This document shows, piece by piece, positions 1 to 13,042 of a DNA stretch of 64,000 nt; position 1 is the first letter of the stretch; each line of letters begins with the position of its first letter. This DNA is from Apostichopus japonicus (taxonomy: Eukaryota; Echinodermata; Holothuroidea; Aspidochirotida; Stichopodidae). The position numbers and the translations under genes are program-made. A model generated the notes under the pieces. The model saw only the letters and a list, made by a program, of their open reading frames with translations, was not told the DNA's origin and did no database searches. The stretch lies in assembly GCF_037975245.1 (NCBI RefSeq), contig NC_092564.1, forward strand, positions 6,378,984 through 6,442,983, written 5' to 3'.

Positions 1-3000
1 TATATATATACTAACTATTTAATACTGCCTTACAGTTAACTGTACTTTATGTGGGCCTATTCCTATATACTGGACTATACAGCATATAGGCTTTCTTGTC
101 AATTATGGTTTGGTTTGTGTAAGGCCCTTGGGACAGATTGATTTCATCTCTCAACATTTTTACCTTTTCATACATATCTAAAGTGTGAGTTGCCTAATGG
201 CAGAAGGGGGAGGGATTGTCGTGGGGTGGTGGTGGGGGAGGGGGGGTTGGTTGGAGTTCCATACACAGACTTACAGAAACTAGCTTATACGGTATAACGT
301 TACGTTACTAATCGAAAGAAAATCACGAGTTTCAGTGTATCCCTTCACCCTATCCTTTTTTGGTTACTTGAGGCCAAATATAAGACTTGGTCCTAAAGAA
401 CAAAGTTCTCGTCTTTGCCCGAAGTATGATATATGTTACAATAAAAGTTAAGTGAAATAGCTGCTACCTATAACAATAGTGAAAGACATAAATTACCACA
501 AAAGTTCAATGACGCTCAACGATGGAGGCATGCACTATAATAACCTTATATCAATTAGTCCCAGTGCAGAAAAAACAGCATTTCGTGTTGCTCCCCCCCC
601 CCCTTTTTTTAACTGTCTCCCTTTGTCGACAAAACTCGATGCACTTTTAAGCAGGAAACAAGAGTAATGGTAACAACCTAATGTTGAAGAACTGTAAGTC
701 TGTCCAATATTTTCCTTTCCAGCTAAAACAGAATCATTCACAATGACTAAAAACAAACAAAATCCTAACAACTATATTTTACTTTTGTCTACAAACACAC
801 CAAAAGACGATAAAACAAGAAAAATTAAAGAAAACAATTTCGGGTGATTATACGTGCATATCCTTCCCGGCGCCCGTTCTTCTTATTATTGTTCGTTTCT
901 CTTTGGTACTAATATAACAAACTTTCTGCCCCATATTCAAGTGGCACAACCAAAAACTGGTTGAGGGGATTAAATCAACTTTGACTGTGTACCTGGTCGT
1001 TAAACTTGTTTTTATTACTGTTCATATGATTAGATACAAAACAAGGTATTTCCTCCTTCTTCCCCACCTTACCATACAAATCTACCTGTCGATAGGACCG
1101 TGACCTTATTGAGGTTAACATTCTTGATATGTATATAGCCATACATATATATATATTCCCTTGTTGAAAACCACAAGTCAATTCGCATAGCTAGAAGTGC
1201 AAACCGTTATCGACAATTACCTATAGTCTTTGAGTTGCCGCTCTAATTAGTATATCAATGAGGGTACCGAAACAAAGGGATGTGGTCACCCAGCCGTATC
1301 ACACAAACAGCAATATATCAATTGTATCATTATCTCAAGGTAGATTCCTTTTAGAGGTGTTATTGTTTGTTGGTCTTGAGACTAATTACTTATACAGGGC
1401 ACTTTATTTTTTTGTCTTGTCAAGTTCATTGAGAACGAAGAAAAAACATGATATCGAGAAAAGATATGTACATACTCTACCGCCTTGGTTTTGGCTACAT
1501 CTATAAGAACACGGTGGAAAGGCAAATATAATTCATATTATTGTTGTGTGTCTGTTCAACACTTTTATAGAGAAATCAAAAGGGCGGGGGGGGGGGGGCA
1601 GGGGATAGATGGTGGTGTGCAACCGGGTTTATCTAAAAGGTCCCGTTCCATTTTTGTGTGACTGTCGTTTTGTGCTATTTGCGATGTCATAATTCTGTCA
1701 ATTAGCTTTTTAAAAACTGATATTTGCAGAGTAAATGAAAAACAGTTGTTGTCACATGCATGTAGTCATTTCAAATATATTATATAATTTCTAAGCACTT
1801 TCATATTTTTTGGTAATAACAGTAACATACAGTATTTCTATGAATGAAAATAAGATAGTAAATGAATAAAAATAAATAAAATTGATGCCATCTTCATCAA
1901 ATGAAGGTTAATAAACAAATAATTAAGGATTCAAAGTTTCACTGCACAGACAATTTTTTGGTGTTGTGAAATTTGTATTTGTGTTTTAACTATGAAACTA
2001 TAAATTGTAAATAGACTTTAGGATCCAATATCATCCAACAATTTATCCAAATAACTAAAAATGTATACAAGTCTTCGGGTCGATCATGTAAAAGAACGGT
2101 AACTAGACGTGACGAGGAGGGGTGGGGGGGGGGGGGGTTCACGTGGTAAAGTCCTAGGGCGCTGCATGGGTCTACTATAACGCCCCCCCCCCCCCACAAA
2201 GAGAATATATTGGGGTCCCGGAAATATGGGATATAAGAATAGGTTAAAGAACGTGTATTGTGTAATTTTCATATTATACTTAAGAACGAAATGAAGAATG
2301 CGAAAGAGAGGACACGGTGACATCATTGGGCCGGGTGAAGGAGGGGAAGGAGAGGGAGAGGAGGGGAGGTGGAGGGGAGGGGAAGGTCAGCGCAGGACAA
2401 GAAACAAATATCACCCTAGATACCAAAATTGTTACAAAAATAGCACTGCATAGGAGAACCGCAATGTAAAGTAAAGATATACGCTCGCGGACGAGACGTA
2501 TTCGAAATATATTTACTACGTATCGTTTTTGACAAAAATTATGGTTTTCCAAGTTTTCATCGGCGAAAAAAATCAGAAGAGGGCAGGGAGGGTGAAGAGG
2601 ATGGGGAGGGCGCGGTGAGGACTTGGCTCCTCCCGTAATCATTTCCGTGCATGCTTCCTTTTCATGTAAAGTTGTATTTTGCGTTGAACAAACCTCAGTC
2701 GGCTAGCATTCATCTCAAACAGTGTAGGAACGAGAACGGTATCTCAAAACAAATTATGTTACTTTATAACGCAGAATAAAATTTGAGTCAGGAAAGGTAA
2801 AATTAGGACGTCAATTTTAAATGTTGGTAAATAGAAATGTTTTAAATGCTTTCAAAGAAACTGTAAAATATTGCACGAAAATTGTGAGACACTTTTCTTT
2901 CTGTATTTTAAAATATATAAACGGTTATTACACTCAGAAATTAATAGTAAAGAAGCGGTTGTAGCGGTTGTAACAGAGAATTTTGCTGTGTATATATGTG

Positions 3001-4150
3001 GGTGCATATTGCAGGGCTTGTTGCACGTTAAAACTCAAAGTTAAATGCTGTTTCAAGGAGCCTTCGTCCAAATTATTGTCCTGGCGTAGAGAATCAACAA
3101 TGGGTTTTAAGTGACCATGTGACCTAACGCTTCCCCCTGTTAGCGGACAATGCCCAGATGGGGGAACTGACGGGAAGAGTTGACGATGGAGCGTAAAGTG
3201 GGAGTGGGGTGTGGTAGGTGGGGGAGGGGCCTCTACCTTCACTAAACTTCGGGCGTTTATCTCACAATGTAAACAAAGTGAATCTTTCCTTGTTATCATA
3301 TAAACTCACGGAAGAGTAATTGTTATAGTTTGGAAAGAAACGATCAAACTTTTTATTACCTAAGTCTATACTTAATTACAATAAATATTGTTTTCAGTAT
3401 TTCCGTTTTGTTTTTCCTTCAGAAAGACGTCCTTAGTTTTTTTACTATTTTATTCTTAATATAGGTTTTTATAGAGTATGAACAATTTCACCTGTTTAGA
3501 TTTACACAAGTTTCAATGGTTTTATCCAATGACCTAAAACTGACAAGCACAACTGATGGAAACACCAGCTATTTCCTTCCTTTTAAACTTCAAGTTTATT
3601 TAGACTCGACCGCTGCTCTTTATAAGTGTTAACTTCCTTATCAATATCTCAGCTAACTGTTTAGGAGACAACTCCACACCTCCTTCCTACCTTCAACATA
3701 TAACAAGTTCACTTCCATTGTAATGTCTTAACAATGTCTCTTTTAGTAAACAGGTCTTACTTCATACTAGGTGTAGTTCCGGGGAAGGGAAACATACGAG
3801 GCCACGTGCCGGAAGTGACGCAGCGTAAACTGGCTCAAGCTATTCATGTACATTGTTAAAGCAGTATCTAAGTTTGCACGAATGTTTTTGTTATATCCCA
3901 ACACTTTTTTTTTTTTACCATTTCTGACAATATCGAATTTTAATCTCAATTTTGATTGCAGTGGATAAGTTGCTGATTGTTACGTTAAATATTAATAGTT
4001 TTATTGTTTCATTCCGTTAACGATTAAAGAAAGACGTACAATTTGTTTCTATATTATATCTCATTAAAACCTCCACGAAAGAATCTTTGGTATTAAGAAA
4101 CAACTAAAATGTTTTTTTGTCCTTTTCTGAGCATGTGTTTTAGTTCGTAT
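1..4150. other. Intergenic, no gene seen
   Basis: AT-rich DNA with G-rich tracts at 198-247, G-runs at 1,586-1,598 and 2,124-2,137, C-runs near 590-602 and 2,182-2,196, and purine-rich blocks at 2,336-2,395 and 2,575-2,620. The open frames here are short, with Pro- or Gly-rich artefacts over the G/C runs. Confidence 0.6.
2202..2265 (-). repeat. Fragment of a dispersed repeat shared with 22,190-22,255
   Basis: The minus strand here and the plus strand near 22,190-22,255 share TATATCCCAT, a CCGGG core and flanking sequence over about 60 bp. In both places a G- or C-run of ten or more stands near, though not at the same distance. The family is unknown; a worn DNA transposon is likely. Confidence 0.4.
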
Positions 4151-4151
4151 T

Positions 4152-4243
4152 GACTTAATATCTGAAATACGTAGTTAACGGGACTTAATATCTGAAATAC
4201 GTAGTTAATAGGACTTAATATCTGAAATACGTAGTTAACAGGA
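4152..4243 (+). repeat. 30-bp tandem repeat, three copies
   Basis: GACTTAATATCTGAAATACG starts at 4,152, 4,182 and 4,212 with nearly no differences. The only changes lie in the TTAACGG/TTAATAG/TTAACAG junction. The array is recent. Confidence 0.95.
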
Positions 4244-4532
4244 CCGTGTATAATATTCCACATACCTGCTCATAAAATGTGGCAAAATAACGTGAAAACA
4301 AAAAAATAAATTGCTCATATATAGACACATCACACACTGTTATTCAACTTTATGGGGCTACTAAAACTTTTAAAAATCTGTTTGCATTTTTGCATCTTAT
4401 TGAAAGCAAAAATTAGGGCGATATCTTAAGCAAGCTTAAGATAGCCTATATCTTCTCGTGCGTATTGCAATAAAATTACGGAATGATTCCAAAACTCTCA
4501 TGTGATTAGAGAGTGTTAGGGAGTGTGATTGG

Positions 4533-4770
4533 GGAGTGTTAGCTCAGTGGTTAACGCCGGTGCCTTCCAATCCTAAGGTCCCGAGTTCGAGTCACTCCAA
4601 GATTAATGTATGTCGTCCAGTTACAGAGTTGTTGACAATTGACAATTCATAATCATGGACGTTAAATATGTATCTAAGAGAATGACTTCAGTCAGCTTGC
4701 GGCTTTGATAAGCCAATGAGGCTTCTTCGCGAGTTCCTGCTTGCAGGATGATCTAAATAACATACATATA
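4533..4770 (+). mobile_element. tRNA-derived SINE, copy 1
   Basis: The head looks like a tRNA. GGAGTG at the 5' end pairs with CACTCC at the end of the head. The A-box-like TTAGCTCAGTGG is at about 4,539-4,550 and the B-box-like GAGTTCGAGTC at 4,583-4,593. A body of about 170 bp follows, ending GCGAGTTCCTGCTTGCAGGA and a short (ACAT)n tail. The same unit occurs at 19.1 and 38.5 kb in the opposite orientation. It is transcribed by RNA polymerase III if active and needs a LINE partner to move. Confidence 0.9.
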
Positions 4771-5049
4771 TTAGAAATTGAGTACACAACTTTGAATTAT
4801 ACTTTAGAGATGTGGAATAGGTCGTTGTACCGATCACTGACTACGAATTATGACGTCAGATATAATCACCAGTCATAACGCATACGATCAGCACAATGGC
4901 GTATAGCAAGAAGCAACGGGACCCGGTACAGCATTTGACATGAGCCCCAAAGGAGAGACCCCACATTCATGTAAGCCCAACAATGGTTTGGGGTTGGATG
5001 AGGAATTTGTAATGTTTTAGCCCTGTAAATACAGAAAGTTTAGAGCAAC

Positions 5050-5226
5050 CAAACAAGCCCCGAGGCCCCTGAGGTCCCTGAGGTCCCCGAGCCCCGAGCC
5101 CCCGAGCCCCGAGCCCCCGAGTCCCCCTAGGCCCCGAGCCCCCGAGGCCCCGATCCCCCGAGGCCCCGAATCCCCCGAGCCCCGATCGAGCCCCGATGCC
5201 CCCGAGCCCCCGAGCCCCCGAGCCAC
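5050..5226 (-). repeat. GC-rich CCCCGAGCC minisatellite
   Basis: About 175 bp of variants of CCCGAGCCC and CCCGAGGCC stand out in AT-rich DNA. In reverse translation the repeat gives a collagen-like Gly-rich frame (GARGLGG, GPQGPQGP), which is a by-product of the repeat. CCCGAG blocks on one strand make the other strand G-rich. Confidence 0.9.
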
Positions 5227-5659
5227 AGAGAAAATCATGAACATGCCCTACCAGGGAGCTAACGTATTTGGCAAATTGCAGTTCAGTCACTGGACAATTT
5301 TTTTTATTTTATTATTTTTCGTAACCTTTGTTTCCGTCCCTATGAGGAAGGTGAAAAGAAAAAGGCAATAAGGAAGCAACTTTAATGTTTTAATAACAGT
5401 TGTTATTAATTAACAAAGAGCAACTCCCTTAGAGTAAATTTCAAATTTGAGTTTTAAGAAGATTCCGGGACTATTAACTGGGATTTTCTAAGTATAGCTG
5501 GCTAATGACTTTCATTTTGTTCTTTCATGTAACAATTGTAGCATTTGTAAAAAAAAAGGTAAAATAACAATTAACGTGATAAAGTAATATTAGGTAGATC
5601 AGTTACAATCATAGATAAATTAATGCAAAACTGAAGGATAAGAATTTAAAATCTCTCCT

Positions 5660-5947
5660 CTAAATGGTGATCAGTTGTGGCCACACTCTGAAAAAGTTGA
5701 TATTTCTCCTTAGACTTAACAAAAGAAATGAGTTTTTTGTAACAATTGCTATGGTAACGGCATTCTTCTTATGAGGTGTATGGTTTTGCTTTATATTCAG
5801 CAATCTCTCAGAAAAGAAGTACTTTCTGCAAGGGTCAAGTTTGCGTCTTGGCCCGTGTACCATGCATGATTTCTTGCATGATTTCGTATTGAAGAAGTTA
5901 ATACGGATATGAACAGATTCCCACACTAACTCAGTCCCTATAAACAT
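5660..5947 (-). pseudogene. Possible LINE ORF2 C-terminal remnant
   Basis: The 95-codon minus-strand frame contains CRKYFFSERLLNI followed after some 25 residues by NSFLLLSLRRNINFF. It resembles the FFSxRVVNxWNxLP...SxxxFKxxLDxF pattern that ends the ORF2 of many LINEs. The W-N-x-L-P core is missing. The match rests on pattern memory and is weak. Confidence 0.25.
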
Positions 5948-7970
5948 CCGTCTTACGCAGCGGACGTAGTAAACCTATATGGCCTAACTCTTTCTTTCCT
6001 ATGTTTGACATCGGAGATGTTTTGTTTATTTATTGACGACGTACAAAATTGAGATCTCCAAAAACCGGAAGTAAGGTTATTATCACACACACACACACAC
6101 ATACAAAATAAAATGACTATTTCCAACGATGATCAATTCAAATTGTGAAATCTGGGGTTTTTCTTTATTTTTAAGTTTTCTTAATATCATTGTATTGCAG
6201 CTATGGGTGATTTTCGAAAAGATACTAAATGCATAAAACTTGATATCATTGTTTATTTTCTTTCATTAATTTTAATTAAGGAAAGTCGCCAAGGATAGCA
6301 CATTATCTAGCTGACTCCATACTCAAGTTGAGCCCTATATACTGTCAAGGACAATTACCGTGCCTCGGCGACCGGCATCTATATACTAAAAGTCATCGGC
6401 AAACAATGTTTGGTGACCAAATTGACGATTGTAATAACTGCGCCAAATAGTCATCAGAAATCGGCCAAATAAATGTATATAACATTACACGTACACTATG
6501 TTAATGCCAACTACTTTGTCGAGGTCACAAGATCGCGAATGCTGCGGTCAACCTTCACTATAAGATCTTTCAAGAACATTTGCATATGACGGAAATCTTT
6601 ATGTTACCTGTGTGTGTGTGTGTGGTGTGCTGTACAGACTGTGACAACAGTGACGTCATCATTACGCAAGAAAATAACATATACATCATAAGCTATGTCG
6701 TATCATCGTATGGCCAAATATTTTCAGTTATAAACGTTCGATTGAAATAAATGGTAATGCCGACGTCACTACATGCTATGAAGTAAATCCATCCAAAGTA
6801 GCTGCCTTCCCCTTCATCGACCCCGCCCCCCCCCCACCCTCCCCAAAACTATAGTTCTAATGCACTGGCTTTTATACAGTTTGATTATATCCGTCGGTGT
6901 TCTCAAAATGGGCTTAGTTTAAAATGCATAGTCAGCGCTGACACTCAGCCGATTTCGATATAAAAGGGTTTTTTTTCTATTTAAAGAAAGGTCACCGAGA
7001 TAGAAATTGAGAACGAAAAACCTGATTGAACTAAAATATGACTTCAAGATGACTTCAAAAGATGACTTCAAGAAACAAATTATTTAGAAAGAAAGTCAAA
7101 TTTCCATCTATTTATTGTTCAAAAGTCACTTAATCTGTACATACTCGAATATACTTCTGAAACATATATTATACGAGTCATGGTTGTCATAAACGCGGGA
7201 TCAAAAGACCTTTTTTTGTGGTGGTTGGGGCATTTCATTTCATACCAGTGCAATGTTCTCAGTTTAATTGATGGAATTTCCTTGGCTCTCGAAATGTACT
7301 TCAACGAGTATGAAGAACCACTTGGAGTTTATATAGAACATGATAATGTATATTTGGGTTATTGAACAAATAGGGATCAAAATAGACTTCCTTCCTCTCC
7401 CCTCTTCACACGACCGCTGATTAATCCTTGCTCTTTAAAAGTTAAAATTGTCAGATAATGATTTTCCTTTTCATGTTCATTGGAGTATGTAGAAAGTCAC
7501 TTTTTCGATTATTCTTAATCCTGTTTATGATGATTGACTTTTTTCTTATGAAACTCTGTCAAAAGGATCACGGCAGAGGTTATGTACTTCATGAGAGGGC
7601 TTTTTCCACAAAAGCGTTGATAAAAACGCATGTTGAAATGGTTATTTTAATTATTCTCAGAATATGATGGCAAAAAGAGAGAGACTATACTGCCGATTTC
7701 TCTATCATGATCATTTTAAGAGCTGTCTGACCCTATCGAATGCAACAAATTTACACGCGATCTCTTAAAGACATTGGCATGCCTATGCTCACGTTAATCC
7801 CGTTTGAACGTAAAGAATTTCAATATGGAGAACCATATTGATTAGATTCCGGTTTGTAGGAAGAAAATTGCAGGGGGGGGGGGCGAAGTTTGCATTTACT
7901 GTTGGTTATAACATGAAATTAAAGTAACCTGGCTTTGTTTTAAGTTATGTTGAATTGATAAAAAGGTGAA

Positions 7971-8064
7971 TTAACATTAACATTAACTTTAATTTTAACT
8001 TTAACTTTAACTTTAACTTTAACTTTAACTTTAACTTTAACTTTAACATTAACGTTAACTTTAA
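7971..8064 (+). repeat. (TTTAAC)n hexanucleotide array
   Basis: About 14 units of AACTTT with a few variants at the edges (AACATT, AATTTT, AACGTT). The perfect core runs from about 7,995 to 8,048. Confidence 0.95.
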
Positions 8065-9526
8065 GGCCTGTACCGAGGAGTCGACGTCATCGTCAATGTA
8101 AACTTAAAGGGGCATTCCAGAGATTTACCATATTTTAAAGGTATAAATATCTTGAAAAACCAGAACAACTTTACAATGGCTAATAGCACCTTCTTCCTTT
8201 TTTTGTCCTTAACATTCTGCACTCTGAGGCCCCTCAACGATCCGACAAAGGACTTCATCTGACCCTTTAATTGATTGATTTACTAATTTAGAACTAACTG
8301 AATGAATATCCCTTTTTTGCCAAATATTTCATATAGTTTCTACGGTTATCTTCGCTTTAAGCGACGGACGGATGTTTTTTGTGTGTGTGTGTGTCTCATA
8401 CCATATCAGCTATACCGATAGGATACACATGAACGACAAGAGAACGATAACCCCTCCCCTCCCCCTCCCCACACTGCCCTTTATATAAATCACTACCATC
8501 GTTACAGGAATAGAGTACGATAAATGTCCCATGGCCAACCTACGGAGTTGAGGATCGGCTGGGGCGGGGGTATGCAATACTACTATTACTAGTAATGGTC
8601 TAATAATAAAGCATTGCGTCGAGATACATGAACTGCACAGCTTGGCTTATGTATACATGAACATATAATGTGCTGCGTAAAGTTTCGAACATTGGCAGAG
8701 TATACAATTATTGAATTGAATTGAACCTATACGTCACAGCATGGCCATATTTTAGTTAACCAGTGGAACCTATACTTGAACAATTTTTCAATCTGTTTTT
8801 TTTTTACGTTTGCCCTTCGGTCTGCTGGAATCAGTCTTCTCGATTTGATCGATTTTTTTGAATCCAGCATACAGTAGTTCGATATGAATGGTAAATGTGT
8901 ACGTGTCATTTAAGGTTCAAGTTCGACATTTTCAGTGTCTTGTACTTGCTATTGGCCAGTGCCTACGCACGGTGTAGTTGGTTTCCGCCGTAGAAGTGAA
9001 GACTGAATTGCCACCTCAAACTGCACCTGCTCACAAGCAGACGACAAAAATATATATATATATTAAGGCGTTTTACAGTTCATATGAAAATTCGATCAAA
9101 ATCAGAATCATTTACTGATCACCATAAATAAGGTAACTTTCCAACTTTGAGAAAAACTCGAGTCCCTTTTTTCAACACTAATAGCTAAACCTAGTTTTTA
9201 AGTAGAGTTACATGTGACACTATAGTCAACCGTCTGTGTGTGTTTATGTGAATGATAGGTTTAATGGTCACGGTGAATTATGAACTAATATGTTTTAAGA
9301 CCCACATTGGATACTACTAGTGCCCAGTGTAGTATACAACTTCCCCCTTTTTGAGAAGGGGGGGGGGGTAATTTATTCTGTAGGTCTGATGAGACAGTAA
9401 ATTGGCAATGTGCCGAGTTCTCTTTGAAGATATAAACAGTAACATATTTATACTGTCAAAATTAGTTTAAGTGTTTGTTACCAGGTGCGTATCCAGGGGG
9501 GGCGTTGGGGGCGCGCGCCCCCCGGG

Positions 9527-9690
9527 TAAGAAAAAGAGGAGAGAAAAAAAAGAGAAGAAAAAAGGAAAAAAGAGGGGAAAAAAGAGGAGGAGGAGAGGAA
9601 GGAAGGGAAAAGAAAAAGAAGAAAGAGAGAAAAGGGAGAAAAGGAGGGAGTAAAAGAAAAACGCGAAGACACCGGGAAGAGAAAGAGAAA
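9527..9690 (+). repeat. Polypurine tract inside the 9.5-kb element
   Basis: About 150 bp of almost pure A and G (GAAAAAGAGG, GGAGGAGAGGAAGG and the like). The Lys/Glu/Arg-rich frames on this strand and the Ser/Phe/Leu-rich frame on the other are composition artefacts. Such tracts can form triplex DNA. Confidence 0.9.
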
Positions 9691-10623
9691 CAGTGACATC
9701 ATTACAGCGCTGAAGGGTAGCCAGTGACGGATCAATGATTTCGTAAAAGTGTGACTCACCCTACCCCTTACACCGACAACTCCATTTTTTGACGTTTCCA
9801 TTTTTTGACGTTTCCATTTTCCTCTCTCACTAATGATCTATATATATACTATATATGGTCTATCATAACGCGTGTGTAGAATTGTGCTATGAAACCAACT
9901 GTGGCTGGTATCGAACTCGACCGTGTCGTCGGGGAACATGACGCATTTTGGGATGGGGGCGACCGCCCGCCCCCCCCCCATTCAGCATTTTTTTAAATGA
10001 TATCGCTAAGTAATTTCAAAATAGAAAGTGCTTAGATGCAACTTACAAGGCCTGGGAAGTGTCATTTCCAGCGATCTGGGAGACCAAAATTTGCTTGTAC
10101 GCTTCGCGCTAACAAATGGTCCTGGGTAGTGCCATTTCCAGCGATCTGGGAGGCATTTTCGGCCAAAATTTTCTTGTACGCTTCGCGCCAACCTATGGTG
10201 GCGCTACGCTTAGATAATTTGCCTACAGGCTTCGCCCCTCCCTTGGCAAATTCCTCGCTACCCTCGTGTTCGAATTTGTAACGCAAACAGCAGATATCAC
10301 ATCATATCAGTGAGCATGAAAATGGCGTTCCAGGATGAAAAGCCTCAAAACTGTCCGACTTGCCTGAAAAAATAACCCAAAATTTTCGCGCGCGATGCGC
10401 GCGTTCAACGTGTTAATGTCAATATCATATAAGCAAGCATCGGTTATTACATCGCATGCCATCATGTACCGTTCGGTCCGTTCAAATTGCGCAGTATACC
10501 GCGGGATGCTAATGTAAACAACGACATGTCTCATGTAGATGTATAAAAAACATGGAGGTCCAATTATGTCAAAACTCTCTTTTACATTAGTAATGGCGAA
10601 TTAGGGGCTGCACCCCCACCGCG

Positions 10624-10990
10624 CAGTGGCGGAGCGTCCATACGCCCCCCCCCCCCTGACGGACTCAAATGGACTGCTGGCGCCTTTTTCAGCTCTTTAC
10701 CACTTTTTACTTATTCTAGATTATTGACTTTTTTATTGCGCTCTCATCTACTTATTGACATTTCTCACATTTTGTTGGTGTCATTTGGCGATGACACCTT
10801 ATTCTTCGTTTATCTGCAAATTAGCCAGGCCCGGAAAGGGTCATTTCCGATGATCTACGGAGTATCTTTACTCAAAAAATTTCTGTACGCTACGCGCCAA
10901 CCAGTGGTGGCGCTCCGCTTAGATAGTGTCGAAAGCGCCCCTATAGACCATTCTCGCCCCTCCTGACCAATACCCCTAGCTCCGCCACTG
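10624..10990 (+). mobile_element. 367-bp MITE, same family as 14,810-15,184
   Basis: The ends CAGTGGCGGAG and CTCCGCCACTG are the same as in the 14.8-kb copy. The flanking 8-mers CCACCGCG and CCGCCGCG differ at one position. The interior aligns along its length with the 14.8-kb copy, including the C-run after the left end and the TCTGTACGC...GCGCCAACC module near the right end. It sits inside the larger 9,482-11,675 element. Confidence 0.85.
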
Positions 10991-11683
10991 CCGCCGCGCC
11001 TCCTACGCCTATGTGTGTAGTGTTCGGTTGAAGGAAATATCTGCTATTTTTTCATTTCCTTCAACCAAGTTTTATAATAGCCGTTATAAGAGGTTTTAAT
11101 ATTTCTACACCAATAAATTAACTGTGTCTGAATTTTCGAAAATTTCTGACCAACATTCTGCATCACATTTCCCTCTACTCGTGCAATTTTGACCGGTCTG
11201 TTAGGGGTTCAAGGAAGTTTTTCTATATTGGTTGTCCATAGATGACATTTTGTACAACATTATGGGTATGTTTTCAAGTGTGTTTATTCACGAGAAATGT
11301 GAATTTTCAAATTCTAAACAAATACGGGGCTTAAAACCTTGAAAAGTGGGGCTGACGGGTATTGTGGGCCGCGACGTAGAATCACCTACAAAAGCAAAGA
11401 CCCACAGGAGATGCGATCAGGTCGAACATGATGTGTGCCGGGTTGACAATCTTCAAAAAGGTTATGGATGGGAAAAAACTATTAGGAAATACTTGGTTCT
11501 CAGGCAAAAAGTGTACATCTGGTTGGTCATTTCAAGCCTGAGAAGTGCCGTTTCCGGTGATCTGGGGGTATCAAAACAAGAAATTTTCTTGTACGCTGCG
11601 CGCCAACCGATGGTGGCGCTCCGCTTAGATAGTAATTCGCGCCCCCCGGGTTTGAAAATCCTGGATACGCGCCTGGTTACCAC

Positions 11684-13008
11684 TGTTGTTCGAAAGAAAC
11701 AGTGATTGAACACTTTTATAAAGTTAACCCTGACCAGACAGAATGTTTGGTTATCAATATCTTCTCTCCGTGTAATATGTATATATAGATAGCACTCTTT
11801 TCTGCACCATTTATTTCTCCTGATATAATCTGTGTAGATTTGTGTAGATTTTTAGTGGAAACGTCTCAGCATGAGAAACTCGATATTGTGTGAAATGATG
11901 ACGATGAATAAAATATATAATAAGTATGGTTTGAAGTGAAACTTATACTGAGTCAAGTTTATATGTTATAGAAATTAAAGTGTAATTTGTTAGTGAAAAT
12001 TTTACTGTTTGAGATGTTGGCAAGTAGGCCTAACTTGTCAGGGAATAGGGTTTTAGTTCAGTAGTTACAATTATGATTAAAGAAAATCCTTAGATAAATC
12101 CTTTTAATATTTTTAATGCTATGAATATCATACTTTTTTTTGGCTGTTCCGATACGGTTTTACGGCAACACTGCAGTCTTTAAGTGTATGACTTCAACCA
12201 TCTATTCGATAATATCCGATGCATAGAACGTTGAACTTGACGTCAACGCAGTGGATGTGGATACCGTTGGCAGGGGGCCTTAACGACATGAGGGAACAAC
12301 AGGTCTGGCGAGGGGGGTCAGAAGTAAATGCCCGGAACCGGTCGACTTTAAGGAACTGAATAAATATGAGATGAAGAAATTAATGCGTTTCATTTTCGTT
12401 ATATACGGCATAGTGGAGGAAAAGTTAAAGTTAAAAAGACAACGGACCCTCTGACATTGATTTTGCTCTCGGCGCACCTTGGTTGGGGAATAGTGTTGAA
12501 TGTCTATAACCGAGAGCTCGGTGTCAATGATGACAAAAGGATATATTTACATAAAATATTAAAATAGAAGAGGATATGACGATGGGGTGGGAGGATGACG
12601 AGCGATGCGTATAGAAAGTGAAGCTGTGATTAAATGAGGAAGTTTCAACAAGATCTACTATCACGACTCAGCTGTGAAATAACATGTCCAGAATTCCTAA
12701 ATTCTAAAACAGAAGGTGTTATTGTTCTTACGTGCGTCCTGAAATCATTTTGACTGAGTTTTTTTTGGTGGTATTTGTCGACCAAGATCACGCAAATGCC
12801 AGACTGGGCTATAGGCACGTATGCAACTTACAATAAGGCATCTTTCCGTCTGTCCATACAAGACAAAAATACTTGTTGGTAAATCAATAAATTATATTAC
12901 ATATGAGAAAAACAGTTTCTTTCCCCCAACACTATATTTAGAGACACCGTCGGTTTTTTGTTGTTGAAACAACTAAAATAAAGAGACTTGGCAAATTGCA
13001 TTAAGTTC

Positions 13009-13042
<34 letters not shown>

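Larger units (their letters stand above)
5300..9480. other. Intergenic, little content
   Basis: Apart from the possible LINE remnant (5,660-5,947) and the TTTAAC array, I see only (CA)n at about 6,086, (GT)n at 6,610 and 8,378, a G-run at 7,873-7,883 and one at 9,358. Frames such as 7,180-7,365 show no recognisable domain. Confidence 0.55.
9482..11675 (+). mobile_element. Composite hAT-like element with CAGGTGCGTATCCAGG ends
   Basis: The left end CAGGTGCGTATCCAGG and right end CCTGGATACGCGCCTG are inverted repeats with two mismatches. Both ends continue into CGCGCCCCCCGGGT-like sequence. The flanks share only GTTAC (5 bp), not 8 bp, so it may be one old element or two element ends brought together. 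Inside are a purine tract, a partly duplicated GCGCCAACC module (10,036-10,290), the 367-bp MITE and another module copy at 11,580-11,630. The sequence CCTCCTACGCC at about 11,000-11,010 looks like the end of yet another related element. No transposase frame is seen. Confidence 0.6.

Noticed and set aside
4967-5290. Collagen-like Gly-rich frames on the minus strand
   Set aside because: They arise from the CCCGAGCCC minisatellite. The Gly-X-Y register is not kept and two frames look alike.
9471-9801. Lys/Glu/Arg-rich plus-strand frames and a Ser/Phe-rich minus-strand frame
   Set aside because: They are pure composition effects of the polypurine tract at the left part of the composite transposon.
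9877-11012. A further element bounded by GTGTGTAG repeats
   Set aside because: The two 8-mers match, but the proposed ends are not inverted repeats and GTGTGTAG is low complexity, so it is probably chance.
10036-11705. Recurrent peptide LYAARQPMVALRLDS in several frames (10.0, 10.9, 11.6 kb)
   Set aside because: It is the translation of the shared transposon module, with stops and frame changes between copies. It is non-coding.
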